From positions 1 to 41,867 of the forward strand of contig JAPLCX010000080.1 of NCBI GenBank assembly GCA_026392035.1: a stretch of DNA of 41,867 nucleotides, read 5' to 3'. This document shows positions 23,782 through 31,307 of this stretch, in pieces (position 1 is the stretch's first letter; each line of letters opens with the position of its first letter). Below the pieces are notes generated by a model that did no database searches, was not told the origin of the DNA, and was given only the letters and a program-made list of their open reading frames with translations. This stretch comes from Candidatus Auribacterota bacterium. Lineage in GTDB: Bacteria > Auribacterota > Tritonobacteria > UBA1439. The position numbers and the translations under genes are program-made.

Positions 23782-23837
23782 GAGCCTATTGTAATAAAAA
23801 ATGGAAGTGCCCGCCCCCACAATAGAGCGGGCACTTC
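23720..23837 (-). repeat. miaB-leader cassette, copy 3 (terminator + promoter + 5' codons)
   Basis: Ungapped counterpart of 21618-21735. Stem 23827-23838 with 23803-23814, T-run, TACAAT at 23788-23793, GTG at 23781. The loop CTATTGT is exactly complementary to ACAATAG just before the start codon. The hairpin also lies downstream of the small basic protein gene (24002-24370). Confidence 0.85.
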
Positions 23838-23861
23838 CAGAGCACATCCGCCGCCTTTTGC

Positions 23862-23974
23862 AGCGCACCCTTAAGGGTGCGCTATGGACCATTTAATCGC
23901 TTCTACATTACTCGTTCGGTTCCAGTCGTAGCCGACACTTAAATTCTGGCTACTATGGGGGCCTTAAGGCCCCC
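23862..23974. repeat. Two TTAA-centred perfect palindromes
   Basis: AGCGCACCC-TTAA-GGGTGCGCT (23862-23883) and GGGGGCC-TTAA-GGCCCCC (23957-23974) lie in the gap between the miaB-leader cassette and the small basic protein gene. Neither is followed by a T-run. GTAGCC (23928) and GGCTAC (23948) add a weaker inverted pair between them. No gene is visible in 23838-24001. Confidence 0.7.
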
Positions 23975-24001
23975 CTACGCTGTGGATAACTTTACGGTGT
24001 C

Positions 24002-24370
24002 TTATTGACCGGTTTTTGCTTCCTCGGGCAGAGCCTGCGAAGGGACGTTCACCGCGGGGGGCTGAACCTTTGGTGAGGATGCCCCGGATTCGGTCGAAGG
24101 GGCTGTTTTCTCTTCTTCCTTCTTACCGCTGGATTTCGCAGGCCTCACTTTGGATCCCGTCTCCTTGACCTTCACACCGGAGCTCGACTCTTTGATCTTG
24201 TACTTTTTTCCGCTCTTTTTGACTTTCCATTTGTCGCCGGATTCCTTCACCTTCCTCCATTCGCCTGTTTCTTTGTCCTTCACCCAAAAGGCGTCCTGCG
24301 CGGCGACTCTGGCCGATGACAAAACCAGGGCGAACACCCCCCCCACGACACATACGCACGCTCTTTTCAT
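24002..24370 (-). CDS. Small exported Lys-rich protein of unknown function
   Basis: 122 residues. A signal peptide (cleavage near RVAAQ, residue 25) is followed by a very basic region with a degenerate short repeat (WRKVKESG, WKVKKSG, YKIKES, VKVKETG, about residues 37-75). A Pro/Ser/Glu-rich low-complexity tail ends the chain. The ATG at 24370 has AGGAGG six bases upstream. It could be a periplasmic protein that binds acidic polymers such as LPS, nucleic acid or peptidoglycan (speculative). No family recognised. It is divergent from the solute-binding protein gene. Confidence 0.65.
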   Translation of the reverse strand: MKRACVCVVGGVFALVLSSARVAAQDAFWVKDKETGEWRKVKESGDKWKVKKSGKKYKIKESSSGVKVKETGSKVRPAKSSGKKEEEKTAPSTESGASSPKVQPPAVNVPSQALPEEAKTGQ

Positions 24371-24498
24371 GGAATCCTCCTCTCCCCCGCGGCTGTTGTT
24401 ATATCATGCCGGTGCCTCCTCAGGCAGGGGCTTTATACGTTGACCCTGACATGCGCTTTGATAGACTCTCAGTAAGTATAGCACATGGGGAGGTTCTT

Positions 24499-25374
24499 AT
24501 GAAATATGTCGTCTTTGTCGCGGCGCTGATCGCGTACGTCACAGTGGGTTTCGTCCTCGCTCAGACCCAGCCCGTCGAAAAGGCGGGAGGGCAGGCCCCC
24601 TCCTCAGCGGCCACAACAGGCGCTCAATCAAGCTCACCGAACCCCGCCGAGAGAACACTGCGTTTTATTTCAGATTTTTCCTCTCCCCCATTTTCATACA
24701 AGGAGGGAATGAAACGCGTCGGCTTCGAAGTTGACCTCGCCGAGGCACTGGGGAAGGAGCTCGGAGCGAAAATTGAGTGGACTGAGATGAACTTCAGCAT
24801 CAATGCGTACGCGAGTGCGCTCGACATGGGGAAAGCCGATGCGGCCATATCGAGCATTAGCATTACCAACGACAGGAAAGAACAGCTCGCGTTCACTCGC
24901 CCCTACTACCGCGCCGGATTTGCCATTGCGGTGAATAAGGACGTTGACTGGGAGCACCAGTGGTTCACCTCGGGGCTCAAGGGATGGAAAATTGGCGTGA
25001 TGAGAGGGACGACCGGCGAGCAGTGGGCACGGGATAATCTCGATGGCAAAATTGAGACCTACTCATCGGCTGATCGCCTCGGCCAGGCACTCAAGAACTC
25101 AAGGGGGGCTTTGAAGAGCGGGAAGGCCGGCTTCTGTATTTTCCACGACGAGACCATCCTGAAGTGGATTCTCTCTGATTACAGCTATCATTACCAGATC
25201 CCTGAAAGGAAAATCGCGCGCGAGTACTACGGCATCGCCGTGAGCAAGAACAACACAACACTCCTCTCCGAACTCAACGCGGCGCTGGGCAAGCTCCGCG
25301 ACAGCGGCGCCTATAAGAAAATCTACCAGAAGTGGTACCGCGAGTCTCAAGACATGCCGATGTTCAATGAATAG
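24499..25374 (+). CDS. Family 3 extracellular solute-binding protein
   Basis: 291 residues. A signal peptide (to about FVLAQ) and a short linker precede an SBP_bac_3 domain (about 50-285): FISDFSSPPFSY, GFEVDLAEALGKELG, DAAISSISITNDRKEQLAFTRPY cited here by its D-R-K-E and F-T-R-P-Y ends, GVMRGTTGEQW, and YKKIYQKWY at the end. Family members bind amino acids or opines for ABC import or act as sensors; no permease or ATPase gene is adjacent. The ATG at 24499 follows GGGGAGG; upstream in-frame ATGs lie in non-homologous sequence. The stop overlaps the next gene by eight bases, so translation is coupled. Confidence 0.88.
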   Translation: MKYVVFVAALIAYVTVGFVLAQTQPVEKAGGQAPSSAATTGAQSSSPNPAERTLRFISDFSSPPFSYKEGMKRVGFEVDLAEALGKELGAKIEWTEMNFSINAYASALDMGKADAAISSISITNDRKEQLAFTRPYYRAGFAIAVNKDVDWEHQWFTSGLKGWKIGVMRGTTGEQWARDNLDGKIETYSSADRLGQALKNSRGALKSGKAGFCIFHDETILKWILSDYSYHYQIPERKIAREYYGIAVSKNNTTLLSELNAALGKLRDSGAYKKIYQKWYRESQDMPMFNE

Positions 25375-27379
25375 CGCGCCCGAGAACCGCATCGCCAGGC
25401 ATCCGGCAGGTATATTCCGCTCCGCCCTATCTCTGTGCGCAATCGTGTGCCTCGTCTTCTCTGCGGGGTGCACGACGCTCAACATCCAGAAAATACCGCC
25501 GCAGGACCTCGTCTATCCCGCCAGGCTCGCGCCCGACGCCCCGCTTGTCCTGGCAATACCCGGCCTGGTGGTGCCGGGCCTGCGCATCACCCAGGATCAG
25601 CATTTCGGCCGCCTGCCGGAGATGCTCGCCGCCGAGGGGATCCCCTGCCGCATCCTGGCCTATGACACCCCCGACGACCCCGTGTCCAGGCAAGCCGCCC
25701 TTTACTCTCCCGACCATGGCCTCGCGTGGACGCGCGTCGGCCCGGCGATGGCAAGAGAGTTCGAGGCGGAGAACGAGCGCCGCGCCGCGCGCGGCATCCC
25801 CCCCGTGAAGAAACTCGTCTTGATCGGGTACAGCCAGGGAGGCGTCCTGCTGAGCCAGATCGCGAACCGCGTCTTTTACACCTTTGCACAGGAGTACGAG
25901 GAGGCTGTCAGGGAATTCGGAGGTGAGTGGGCCGCGCTCCAGAAGGACCCCGAGTTCCTGCTCTTTATTAACGTGCTTGACGACAACATCGCGATCAGAA
26001 ATATCAAGACTCAGTATGAAACGCTTTTCACAGAGAGCCCCTCGCTCAGGAGATTCTATGAGCGCGCGGAGAAGAAGCTTGCCCGGCAGCACGAAGAGTT
26101 CCTTCGCTACCTCGTCGACCCGGCGAGCAAGTACCCCGGGGTCAAAAAGTTTGAGGGGATCGAGAGCCCGTACTACCCGAAGCGGTACGAAAAAATAAGG
26201 GAGTATGCGGCTGCCCGCGAATCCCGGTCTGAAGCAGAAAAGGAGAAGAACAGGCAGTTTTTCATCACCTACGCGCAGTACCGCGCCCTCCTCAACGTGC
26301 AGCCGTATTTCATAATGGCCGCCGCCTCGCTCTTCGGCTCCCCTCAGGCGAACGACACCATCAACATCGTGAAGTGGACGCCGCTCATCCGGCACTTCAT
26401 CATCGGCAGGGAATACGACCAGATCAAGCAGACGGAGCTCGGGACCGCCCAGCACCTCGAGAGGATAGAGAAGCTCGCCCAGGAATGCAGGGACAAACGC
26501 TACCCGATCTCCCCGTCGCAGGCGCTCTTCATTGTCGGCGCGAACGGCAATTCGGGGGACGGAATGGTGGACCAGCCCTCCGCTCACCTCAGCATGCACA
26601 CCTACACTCGTATGAGGGTGAAGGATGGCGGGGACGGGCGGCTGCAATTGGAGGAGACCGAGCGCGCCACGCTCCCGCCGCTCGCGGTCGCGCCGCTTCG
26701 TGTCATGCATTTATCTGAGAAGAAGCTGTGGGGGCTCTCCGGGGCCACGTACGGCGCGGCGTACATGGTGCCGGGGAATCCCGCGTACCCGTACATCCTG
26801 AATTTCATCAAGGGGGACTGGGCGGCGATCGAGAGGGACCTGGCCCGCGATGCCGACCTCTTTAAGCAGTTTATGGTCGAGGTCTCATTCAAAGGCGCAA
26901 AGATGAACGAGTCCGACGTGCGATGGGAAGACGTGTCGGATAATATCGAGGTGACCGGCCGCTACTTCAATGAGGAAAGCCGCACCCTTGTGTGGACGGG
27001 CTATTTCAAGGAAACGGGCGTCCTCGCGGAACTCCAGGAGAAAACGCGCCTGCTGAATTTCACCGACATGGTCCCCGGGGTCCGCGACGTCTTCGGCAAG
27101 TCCGGCGCTGAGAGGCCCCACCTCCTGAAGAATCTGCGGAGGCACGCTCACCTCATCAACCCGGCCCCGTTCATCCCGAAATCCGACAAGGTGCTCGGAT
27201 GGACCGGCCTCGTCGGCGAGGAGATGAAGGCGGGGGAGGGGAGCGTGCGCTTCACCGTGCGCCTGCCGGGCGGCGAAAAAGTTCCCCTCACCTGCGCGGT
27301 TCACCCGGGACGCATCAGCTTTGTCATGATCGAGACAGGTCGAGAAACATCTGACGCAGGGCTCCGGGAGAGTAGTTAG
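25367..27379 (+). CDS. Lipoprotein with alpha/beta-hydrolase (lipase-like) domain
   Basis: 670 residues. The lipobox FSAGC puts the lipidated cysteine at residue 35. An alpha/beta-hydrolase core follows: strand LVLAIPGLVVPG (about 60-71) and nucleophile elbow GYSQGG with S156. Candidate acid and His residues cannot be fixed by eye. The remaining ~500 residues, including RYEKIREYAAAR and a C-terminal beta-rich region, are not recognised. Start ATG 25367 overlaps the solute-binding gene by eight bases, suggesting the two products work together at the envelope, for example hydrolysis of a substrate whose product is then bound. That link is inference. Confidence 0.7.
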   Translation: MNSAPENRIARHPAGIFRSALSLCAIVCLVFSAGCTTLNIQKIPPQDLVYPARLAPDAPLVLAIPGLVVPGLRITQDQHFGRLPEMLAAEGIPCRILAYDTPDDPVSRQAALYSPDHGLAWTRVGPAMAREFEAENERRAARGIPPVKKLVLIGYSQGGVLLSQIANRVFYTFAQEYEEAVREFGGEWAALQKDPEFLLFINVLDDNIAIRNIKTQYETLFTESPSLRRFYERAEKKLARQHEEFLRYLVDPASKYPGVKKFEGIESPYYPKRYEKIREYAAARESRSEAEKEKNRQFFITYAQYRALLNVQPYFIMAAASLFGSPQANDTINIVKWTPLIRHFIIGREYDQIKQTELGTAQHLERIEKLAQECRDKRYPISPSQALFIVGANGNSGDGMVDQPSAHLSMHTYTRMRVKDGGDGRLQLEETERATLPPLAVAPLRVMHLSEKKLWGLSGATYGAAYMVPGNPAYPYILNFIKGDWAAIERDLARDADLFKQFMVEVSFKGAKMNESDVRWEDVSDNIEVTGRYFNEESRTLVWTGYFKETGVLAELQEKTRLLNFTDMVPGVRDVFGKSGAERPHLLKNLRRHAHLINPAPFIPKSDKVLGWTGLVGEEMKAGEGSVRFTVRLPGGEKVPLTCAVHPGRISFVMIETGRETSDAGLRESS

Positions 27380-27500
27380 GTTCGTTCCTCTCCCAGAGGG
27401 GCGATTTGCATATTGCCCTATTCTCCACTGCCATCCCCTTCCCTCATCTTTGCTCTGGACAGGCTCCGTCTCCGGCGATGGATATTAAACCAATGGGAAA

Positions 27501-27534
27501 CGAGGGCGGCATTATAACCGCTGTGCCGCCCTCG
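27501..27534. terminator. Hairpin between convergent genes
   Basis: Perfect 11-base GC-rich stem (27501-27511 with 27524-27534) and 12-base loop, between the convergent stops at 27379 and 27564. There is no strong T-run, so termination strength is uncertain. Confidence 0.6.
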
Positions 27535-27563
27535 ATCTTAGGCTGAGAGCTATCGCCGTGTGC

Positions 27564-28973
27564 TCACTGCGAAACAGTTCTTGCGCTCTTGCCCAAGAAG
27601 ATGACGTTGGCGGTCTTTGGCGTCAGTTGTGACGGGCTTGAAACGGGGGGAAGCTTGCCCGTCTTGACCGCGCACGCGTAGAGTGTCAGCGTCTTCCCGG
27701 CCATCGCTGCGGGGATACGCACGCGGGGAGTGATCGTCGTGGAAAATCCCGCTGAGCGGCGGGGGACATTCCTGGAGAGCGCCTTGATCCCCTTCTTCAT
27801 CGCCCCGTTCAGGCGGATCGTATAGATTCCGGCCGGGCCCGCGTCCGCGAGGATGTAAAAATCAAACGGCTCCGTGATATCCTCGTTCAGCTTGAGATCG
27901 AGCGTGAAGGTCTGGCCAGCCTTCAGCGCGCTCGGCGTGATGGAGAGGGGCGACACCCCCGCCGATCCCCCTATCGCCACGTCCTTCGGCGAAGCGAACG
28001 TGTACGTGAGGACCGCGCTCATGCCCTTCTCGCCGCCCCAATTCGTGGCATTCTGATCCACTGTCGCAGATGCCTTCCCCTGATCTATGTACGCGCTGAG
28101 CTGCGCCTTGTCTGTCGTCCCGAAGAACGCCTGGAGCGACGCGTCCGGCACGTAGAGGTAGGCGATCCGCGACTGGCCGGTGGGGCCGTAGATGGTGAGG
28201 CCACATTTGGCGTCCGGGCTGCCCAGCGTGCCGCCGTTCCCGAGGATTGCCGCGCTTGAATCAAGGCCGGGGAGGAGCGGGAATATGTCGCCCACCCAGG
28301 CATCTGTCTGGCAGATCAGCTTGAGCGGGGTGGCGCCGAACTTCGTCTGGTCGGTCACCAGCATGACGCCGATGATCGAGTTGAACGCATCACCCGCTTG
28401 GCTGGTGGTGTTTAAAGTATTTGATCTGACAACCAGCGTCCCGGTTCCCGTTGCATCGTATGTCACCACCGGCTCGGCCCCGCCTATTATCCCGACCACG
28501 TGAGGCACCAGGCCGTCCATGTCAATGGTGAATTCAACAGAGGTGCCTGCCGGGATGCCAGCATCGGCGAGCGAGATAAACTTTTTATTCACCGGCCCCT
28601 GCGCCTCGCCGAGGATCTGCGTGTTTGCGTTGGTGGGCATGTTCTGACCAATAATCGTGGGGTCTGCCGCTATATCTGCGAAATCTTGATCACTGAGCTG
28701 AACCAGACAAGTTCCCCAGCCGTCAATATCGCCCTCCATCGGGGCAGGCGCGGCGGGAGGAAGGCCGTAAGGGGGCGAACCAGAGTTCACATCCCCAATT
28801 TTCTGGCCGGGCATCACCCAAATCGTCCCGGCAGTATCGACCTCGTCGTGACCCACCGCGAGATAATGATTCGCCGCCACTGCCGTACCGAGCCCCACCT
28901 TCGTCACCTTGGGGCCCGCCCACACCGTGCTCACCGCGCACAACACGACCGCAACCGCCAGCAACCATTTCAT
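27564..28973 (-). CDS. Secreted protein with the C-terminal domain shared with the propeller protein
   Basis: 469 residues. The signal peptide ends at about TVWAG (residue 20). The body (about 20-345) is Gly/Thr/Asp-rich and beta-rich, with no recognised domain. The last ~118 residues (from GQTFTLDLKLNEDIT, through PFDFYILAD, IYTIRLNG and TPKTANVIFL) align closely with the end of the propeller protein at 21838 (DITPPFDFY versus DITEPFDFY, KKGI, GKTITFY versus GKTLTLY, LTP). ATG 28973 has AGGAGG seven bases upstream, and a consensus promoter lies 50 bases before it. Probably secreted or surface attached; the shared domain may be an anchoring or sorting module. Confidence 0.7.
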   Translation of the reverse strand: MKWLLAVAVVLCAVSTVWAGPKVTKVGLGTAVAANHYLAVGHDEVDTAGTIWVMPGQKIGDVNSGSPPYGLPPAAPAPMEGDIDGWGTCLVQLSDQDFADIAADPTIIGQNMPTNANTQILGEAQGPVNKKFISLADAGIPAGTSVEFTIDMDGLVPHVVGIIGGAEPVVTYDATGTGTLVVRSNTLNTTSQAGDAFNSIIGVMLVTDQTKFGATPLKLICQTDAWVGDIFPLLPGLDSSAAILGNGGTLGSPDAKCGLTIYGPTGQSRIAYLYVPDASLQAFFGTTDKAQLSAYIDQGKASATVDQNATNWGGEKGMSAVLTYTFASPKDVAIGGSAGVSPLSITPSALKAGQTFTLDLKLNEDITEPFDFYILADAGPAGIYTIRLNGAMKKGIKALSRNVPRRSAGFSTTITPRVRIPAAMAGKTLTLYACAVKTGKLPPVSSPSQLTPKTANVIFLGKSARTVSQ

Positions 28974-29378
28974 CACGCAGCCTCCTTTTCTGTATCTGCT
29001 CCGTTCGTATAACTACACGTTAAGGATAGCTCACTTCTGATTTGATGTCAAACATATTATCATTACCAAATTTCCCTGATGATGCGGCAATATGTGCTGC
29101 CCTTCCCCAAATTCCAACAGTCAATTCATACTCTTGTCACAACAGAAAATGGCCATTTTCACGCAGGATTCAGGTTAAGTCTCTGCTATGGGAAAAGATA
29201 GGCAAAAGCCTGCACATCTTAATATATCTATCGCCGCAAGCGACAGTGCAAGTTTTAATCTTTTTACCTACGCCTCCTTATAAGGCTCAGAAAATACGCT
29301 ATTAATTAACTGGCGGGGAAGAAATTGCAAAGAGTGTCCCTTCTCCTCGCTAGGATGGGCGGTGTTAATCTTCCGTAG
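28974..29378. other. 405-base AT-rich intergenic region
   Basis: Besides the promoter at 29023-29051, this stretch holds a small hairpin (AGGC-AAAA-GCCT, 29200-29211) and a CCTTATAAGG palindrome (29276-29285). I see no convincing gene or structured RNA in it. It is clearly more AT-rich than the flanking genes. Confidence 0.5.
29023..29051 (-). promoter_or_regulatory. Sigma-70-type promoter of the secreted protein gene
   Basis: TTGACA (29051-29046 read on the minus strand), 17-base spacer, TATCCT (29028-29023). Start near 29016 gives an untranslated leader of about 43 bases before ATG 28973. Confidence 0.6.
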
Positions 29379-30431
29379 TTATCTGACCATTACTTCTGCT
29401 GTATCCGCATAGCCGGGTATGCAGTTTTGCACGCCCCTCGGGACCGTCATGGCAGGTACAATGCCGACAATCACTGAATAGTTTCCCGGGGCGCGCGCCA
29501 TGAGAGACGGACTCGAAAAGAGACGCCTGGTCAATACTGTTTTTATGCCCTCGATATGAGTAACATATACCCGAGCTCCTGGGCAAAGCCCGCGTGTAGT
29601 GCCGGCGATTAGTGAGTAGTACTCACCTCCGGGAGCTTTTATCACCGCCCACACGTCGATAAGCCGCTGTAGTGGCTGCACGGTTACATCAATAGCAACA
29701 GCCTGCCCGCACAGCAGTTCGCTGCTGCTCACGTTCACTTTCAGAAGAGGCGTCGCAGTAGGAGCGGGGTCCGGGGTAACACCTGGGAGCAGATCGCCAC
29801 CCTCTTTGACAAGCGTGACAGAACCATCGACAACGGTATAATCCCAGTAGTGTCTGAATATGCACCCCGCGGGGCAATCTCCCCATCCAAAGTTGAACTC
29901 GTAGTGCGGTATGAAGACCCTGATACGTGAGCCATCGCCGGCAATGTAGGCGGGCTCCACGCGGCTTACCCCATCCGCTTCCCCATAGTAAACGGCCAGC
30001 ACGCTGGGATGATAGGGCTGTGTAAATCGCAACACCAAGCAAGTATCGTATGGAACTATCTTCACAGGACCATACTCAACGTTCAGCACATCGAGACCGT
30101 GATATTCTCCTTTTTTATACTGATCCATCGCCTCTGGTGTCAAGGTGACCTCAAGCTCGCCAGGTGTCCATGGCGGCATGTGAGTGACCATATTCATATC
30201 CGGATAGGCGAGCCGAATCGCAGCAAGGTCGGCGTGTATTTGATTATAGAGATCCTCAGGTGGAAGCAACTCCCCCGAGGTCTCCAAAGCCAGAACCGCC
30301 GCTTCCTGATCAGGAAATTCCACCGATGTCGATAGGGAGGCTGGTGCCTGACTGTTACCCAATGCCGTGATAACGAATGCGCCGATAATTGATATAATTG
30401 CGAGTATTGTGGCCCTAGTCATAGTCGCCAT
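29379..30431 (-). CDS. Exported protein under cyclic-di-GMP riboswitch control
   Basis: 350 residues. An N-terminal hydrophobic segment (about 8-24) acts as signal peptide or anchor. The middle (about 35-225) contains a cysteine pair (DCPAGC) and no recognised domain. A Pro-rich hinge (PDPAPTATP, about 228-238) leads to a ~110-residue C-terminal domain (GQAVAIDVTV, APGGEYYSL, APGNYSVIVGIVP) with a layout like the domain ending the proteins at 21838 and 27564, though more distant. No ribosome site is clear before ATG 30431. Being preceded by a riboswitch with a terminator, it is likely part of a surface-attachment or motility switch (inference). Confidence 0.6.
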   Translation of the reverse strand: MATMTRATILAIISIIGAFVITALGNSQAPASLSTSVEFPDQEAAVLALETSGELLPPEDLYNQIHADLAAIRLAYPDMNMVTHMPPWTPGELEVTLTPEAMDQYKKGEYHGLDVLNVEYGPVKIVPYDTCLVLRFTQPYHPSVLAVYYGEADGVSRVEPAYIAGDGSRIRVFIPHYEFNFGWGDCPAGCIFRHYWDYTVVDGSVTLVKEGGDLLPGVTPDPAPTATPLLKVNVSSSELLCGQAVAIDVTVQPLQRLIDVWAVIKAPGGEYYSLIAGTTRGLCPGARVYVTHIEGIKTVLTRRLFSSPSLMARAPGNYSVIVGIVPAMTVPRGVQNCIPGYADTAEVMVR

Positions 30432-30483
30432 TTCAATTAACCGTGTTGACTCACCTCACCCCGGGGCATATCCCAGCGGACAG

Positions 30484-30536
30484 AAAAAAACCGGCCTGCC
30501 GGATGTACTTTTACTTCCGTACTTCGGCAGCCCGGC
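30484..30536 (-). terminator. Riboswitch expression-platform terminator
   Basis: On the minus strand GTACATCCGGCAGGCCGG (about 30508-30491) pairs with the 3' end of the aptamer (CCGGGCTGCCGAAGTAC) and is followed by seven T (30490-30484). Because the left arm includes the aptamer's closing strand, ligand-bound and terminator folds exclude each other. Confidence 0.8.
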
Positions 30537-30607
30537 TGTCCCTACCTACTTCAAGGATCCTCGGCTTTGCGCCACCGCCTTACAGCGGCTTTGCCTTTAT
30601 CGGTACG
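30518..30607 (-). ncRNA. Cyclic di-GMP-I (GEMM-I) riboswitch aptamer
   Basis: The minus strand carries the GEMM-I landmarks in order: AAAGGCAAAGCC, a small hairpin (CGCTGTAAGGCG), GGCGCAAAGCC, then GTAGGTAG and CAGCCGGGCTGCCGAAG. The closing stem P1 is CGTAC (30607-30603) with GTACG (30522-30518). The residue matching G20 of the class is G, as in c-di-GMP rather than most cGAMP-binding variants. With the overlapping terminator this should be an ON switch: ligand binding blocks terminator formation. Confidence 0.88.
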
Positions 30608-30625
30608 CGTTCCCTATATGCAGAA

Positions 30626-30654
30626 ATTATCTCACCATTTTGATCGGATGTTTA
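30626..30654 (-). promoter_or_regulatory. Promoter of the riboswitch transcript
   Basis: TAAACA (30654-30649), 17-base spacer, GATAAT (30631-30626), with start near 30619, about a dozen bases before the aptamer. Confidence 0.5.
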
Positions 30655-30703
30655 CTTTTTTTGTAACTGTTCAGGAGCCAGAATTCAGTAGTTATGGTAA
30701 AAC

Positions 30704-31294
30704 TTATGACGATTTTCTGGGCCTGCCTTTGCCCTTTTCAGGCAAGATTCCCAGGATGTCCATCCGGTATTTGAGCTTCCTCCGGCTGATCTTAAGCCTC
30801 TGCGCAGCCCTTGTCTGGTTCCAGTGGCATTTCTCCAGCGCGTCAAGAATAAGCCGCCTCTTGAGATCATGTTCTGCGGCCTCCAGGGAATGAACGCGGA
30901 CGGGCGCGGGCAACGACGGATCGGGCTCATCCCCCTTCTTTCGTGGCCGCACAATCCGCTCCACCAGACGCCGGAGCTCATCCGCGTCGAAGGGCTTGAC
31001 AAGGTAGTCAGCCGCCCCGAGCTTCATCGCCTTCACCGCCATCCTTATATCCTTAACGGCAGTCAGTATCACCACCTCCGCCCCGCTCTTCTTTCTAATT
31101 TCCTTGATGACGGTCAACCCGTCGAGGCCGGGCATGAGTATGTCGAGGAAGACCAGGTCGATCTCATCCTCCCCGATCGCCTTTATGGCCTCCTGTCCGC
31201 TGGCGGCGAGGCGGACATTGTAGGAATCTTCGAGTATTACCCGCACCGATTCACGCGTGCCGCGTTCGTCATCCACGATAAGAATTGTTTTCAT
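30704..31294 (-). CDS. Response regulator with receiver and Fis-type DNA-binding domain
   Basis: 196 residues. Receiver domain (2-115): acidic pair D8/D9, phosphoacceptor D51 (LVFLD), and LVKPFD lysine near 101. A short linker leads to a Fis/HTH_8 helix-turn-helix (about 150-190, WNQTRAAQRLKISRRKL). There is no AAA+ domain, so it is of the ActR/RegA layout rather than NtrC and should not need sigma-54. ATG 31294 lies 13 bases after the kinase stop; the frame is open to a TTG at 31330 but the family begins at MKTILIVDDE. It is the last gene of the five-gene operon and probable target of one or both kinases. Confidence 0.92.
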   Translation of the reverse strand: MKTILIVDDERGTRESVRVILEDSYNVRLAASGQEAIKAIGEDEIDLVFLDILMPGLDGLTVIKEIRKKSGAEVVILTAVKDIRMAVKAMKLGAADYLVKPFDADELRRLVERIVRPRKKGDEPDPSLPAPVRVHSLEAAEHDLKRRLILDALEKCHWNQTRAAQRLKISRRKLKYRMDILGILPEKGKGRPRKSS

Positions 31295-31307
31295 CAGCGC
31301 TTCGATC

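Noticed and set aside
25427-26710. Long minus-strand frame (427 codons) opposite the lipoprotein hydrolase gene
   Set aside because: Antisense shadow; the plus-strand product has a lipobox, GxSxG motif and coupling to the upstream gene.
29042-29305. Open frame of 87 codons on the plus strand in the AT-rich gap
   Set aside because: Its start lies in the promoter of the neighbouring minus-strand gene and its product has no family likeness or signal.
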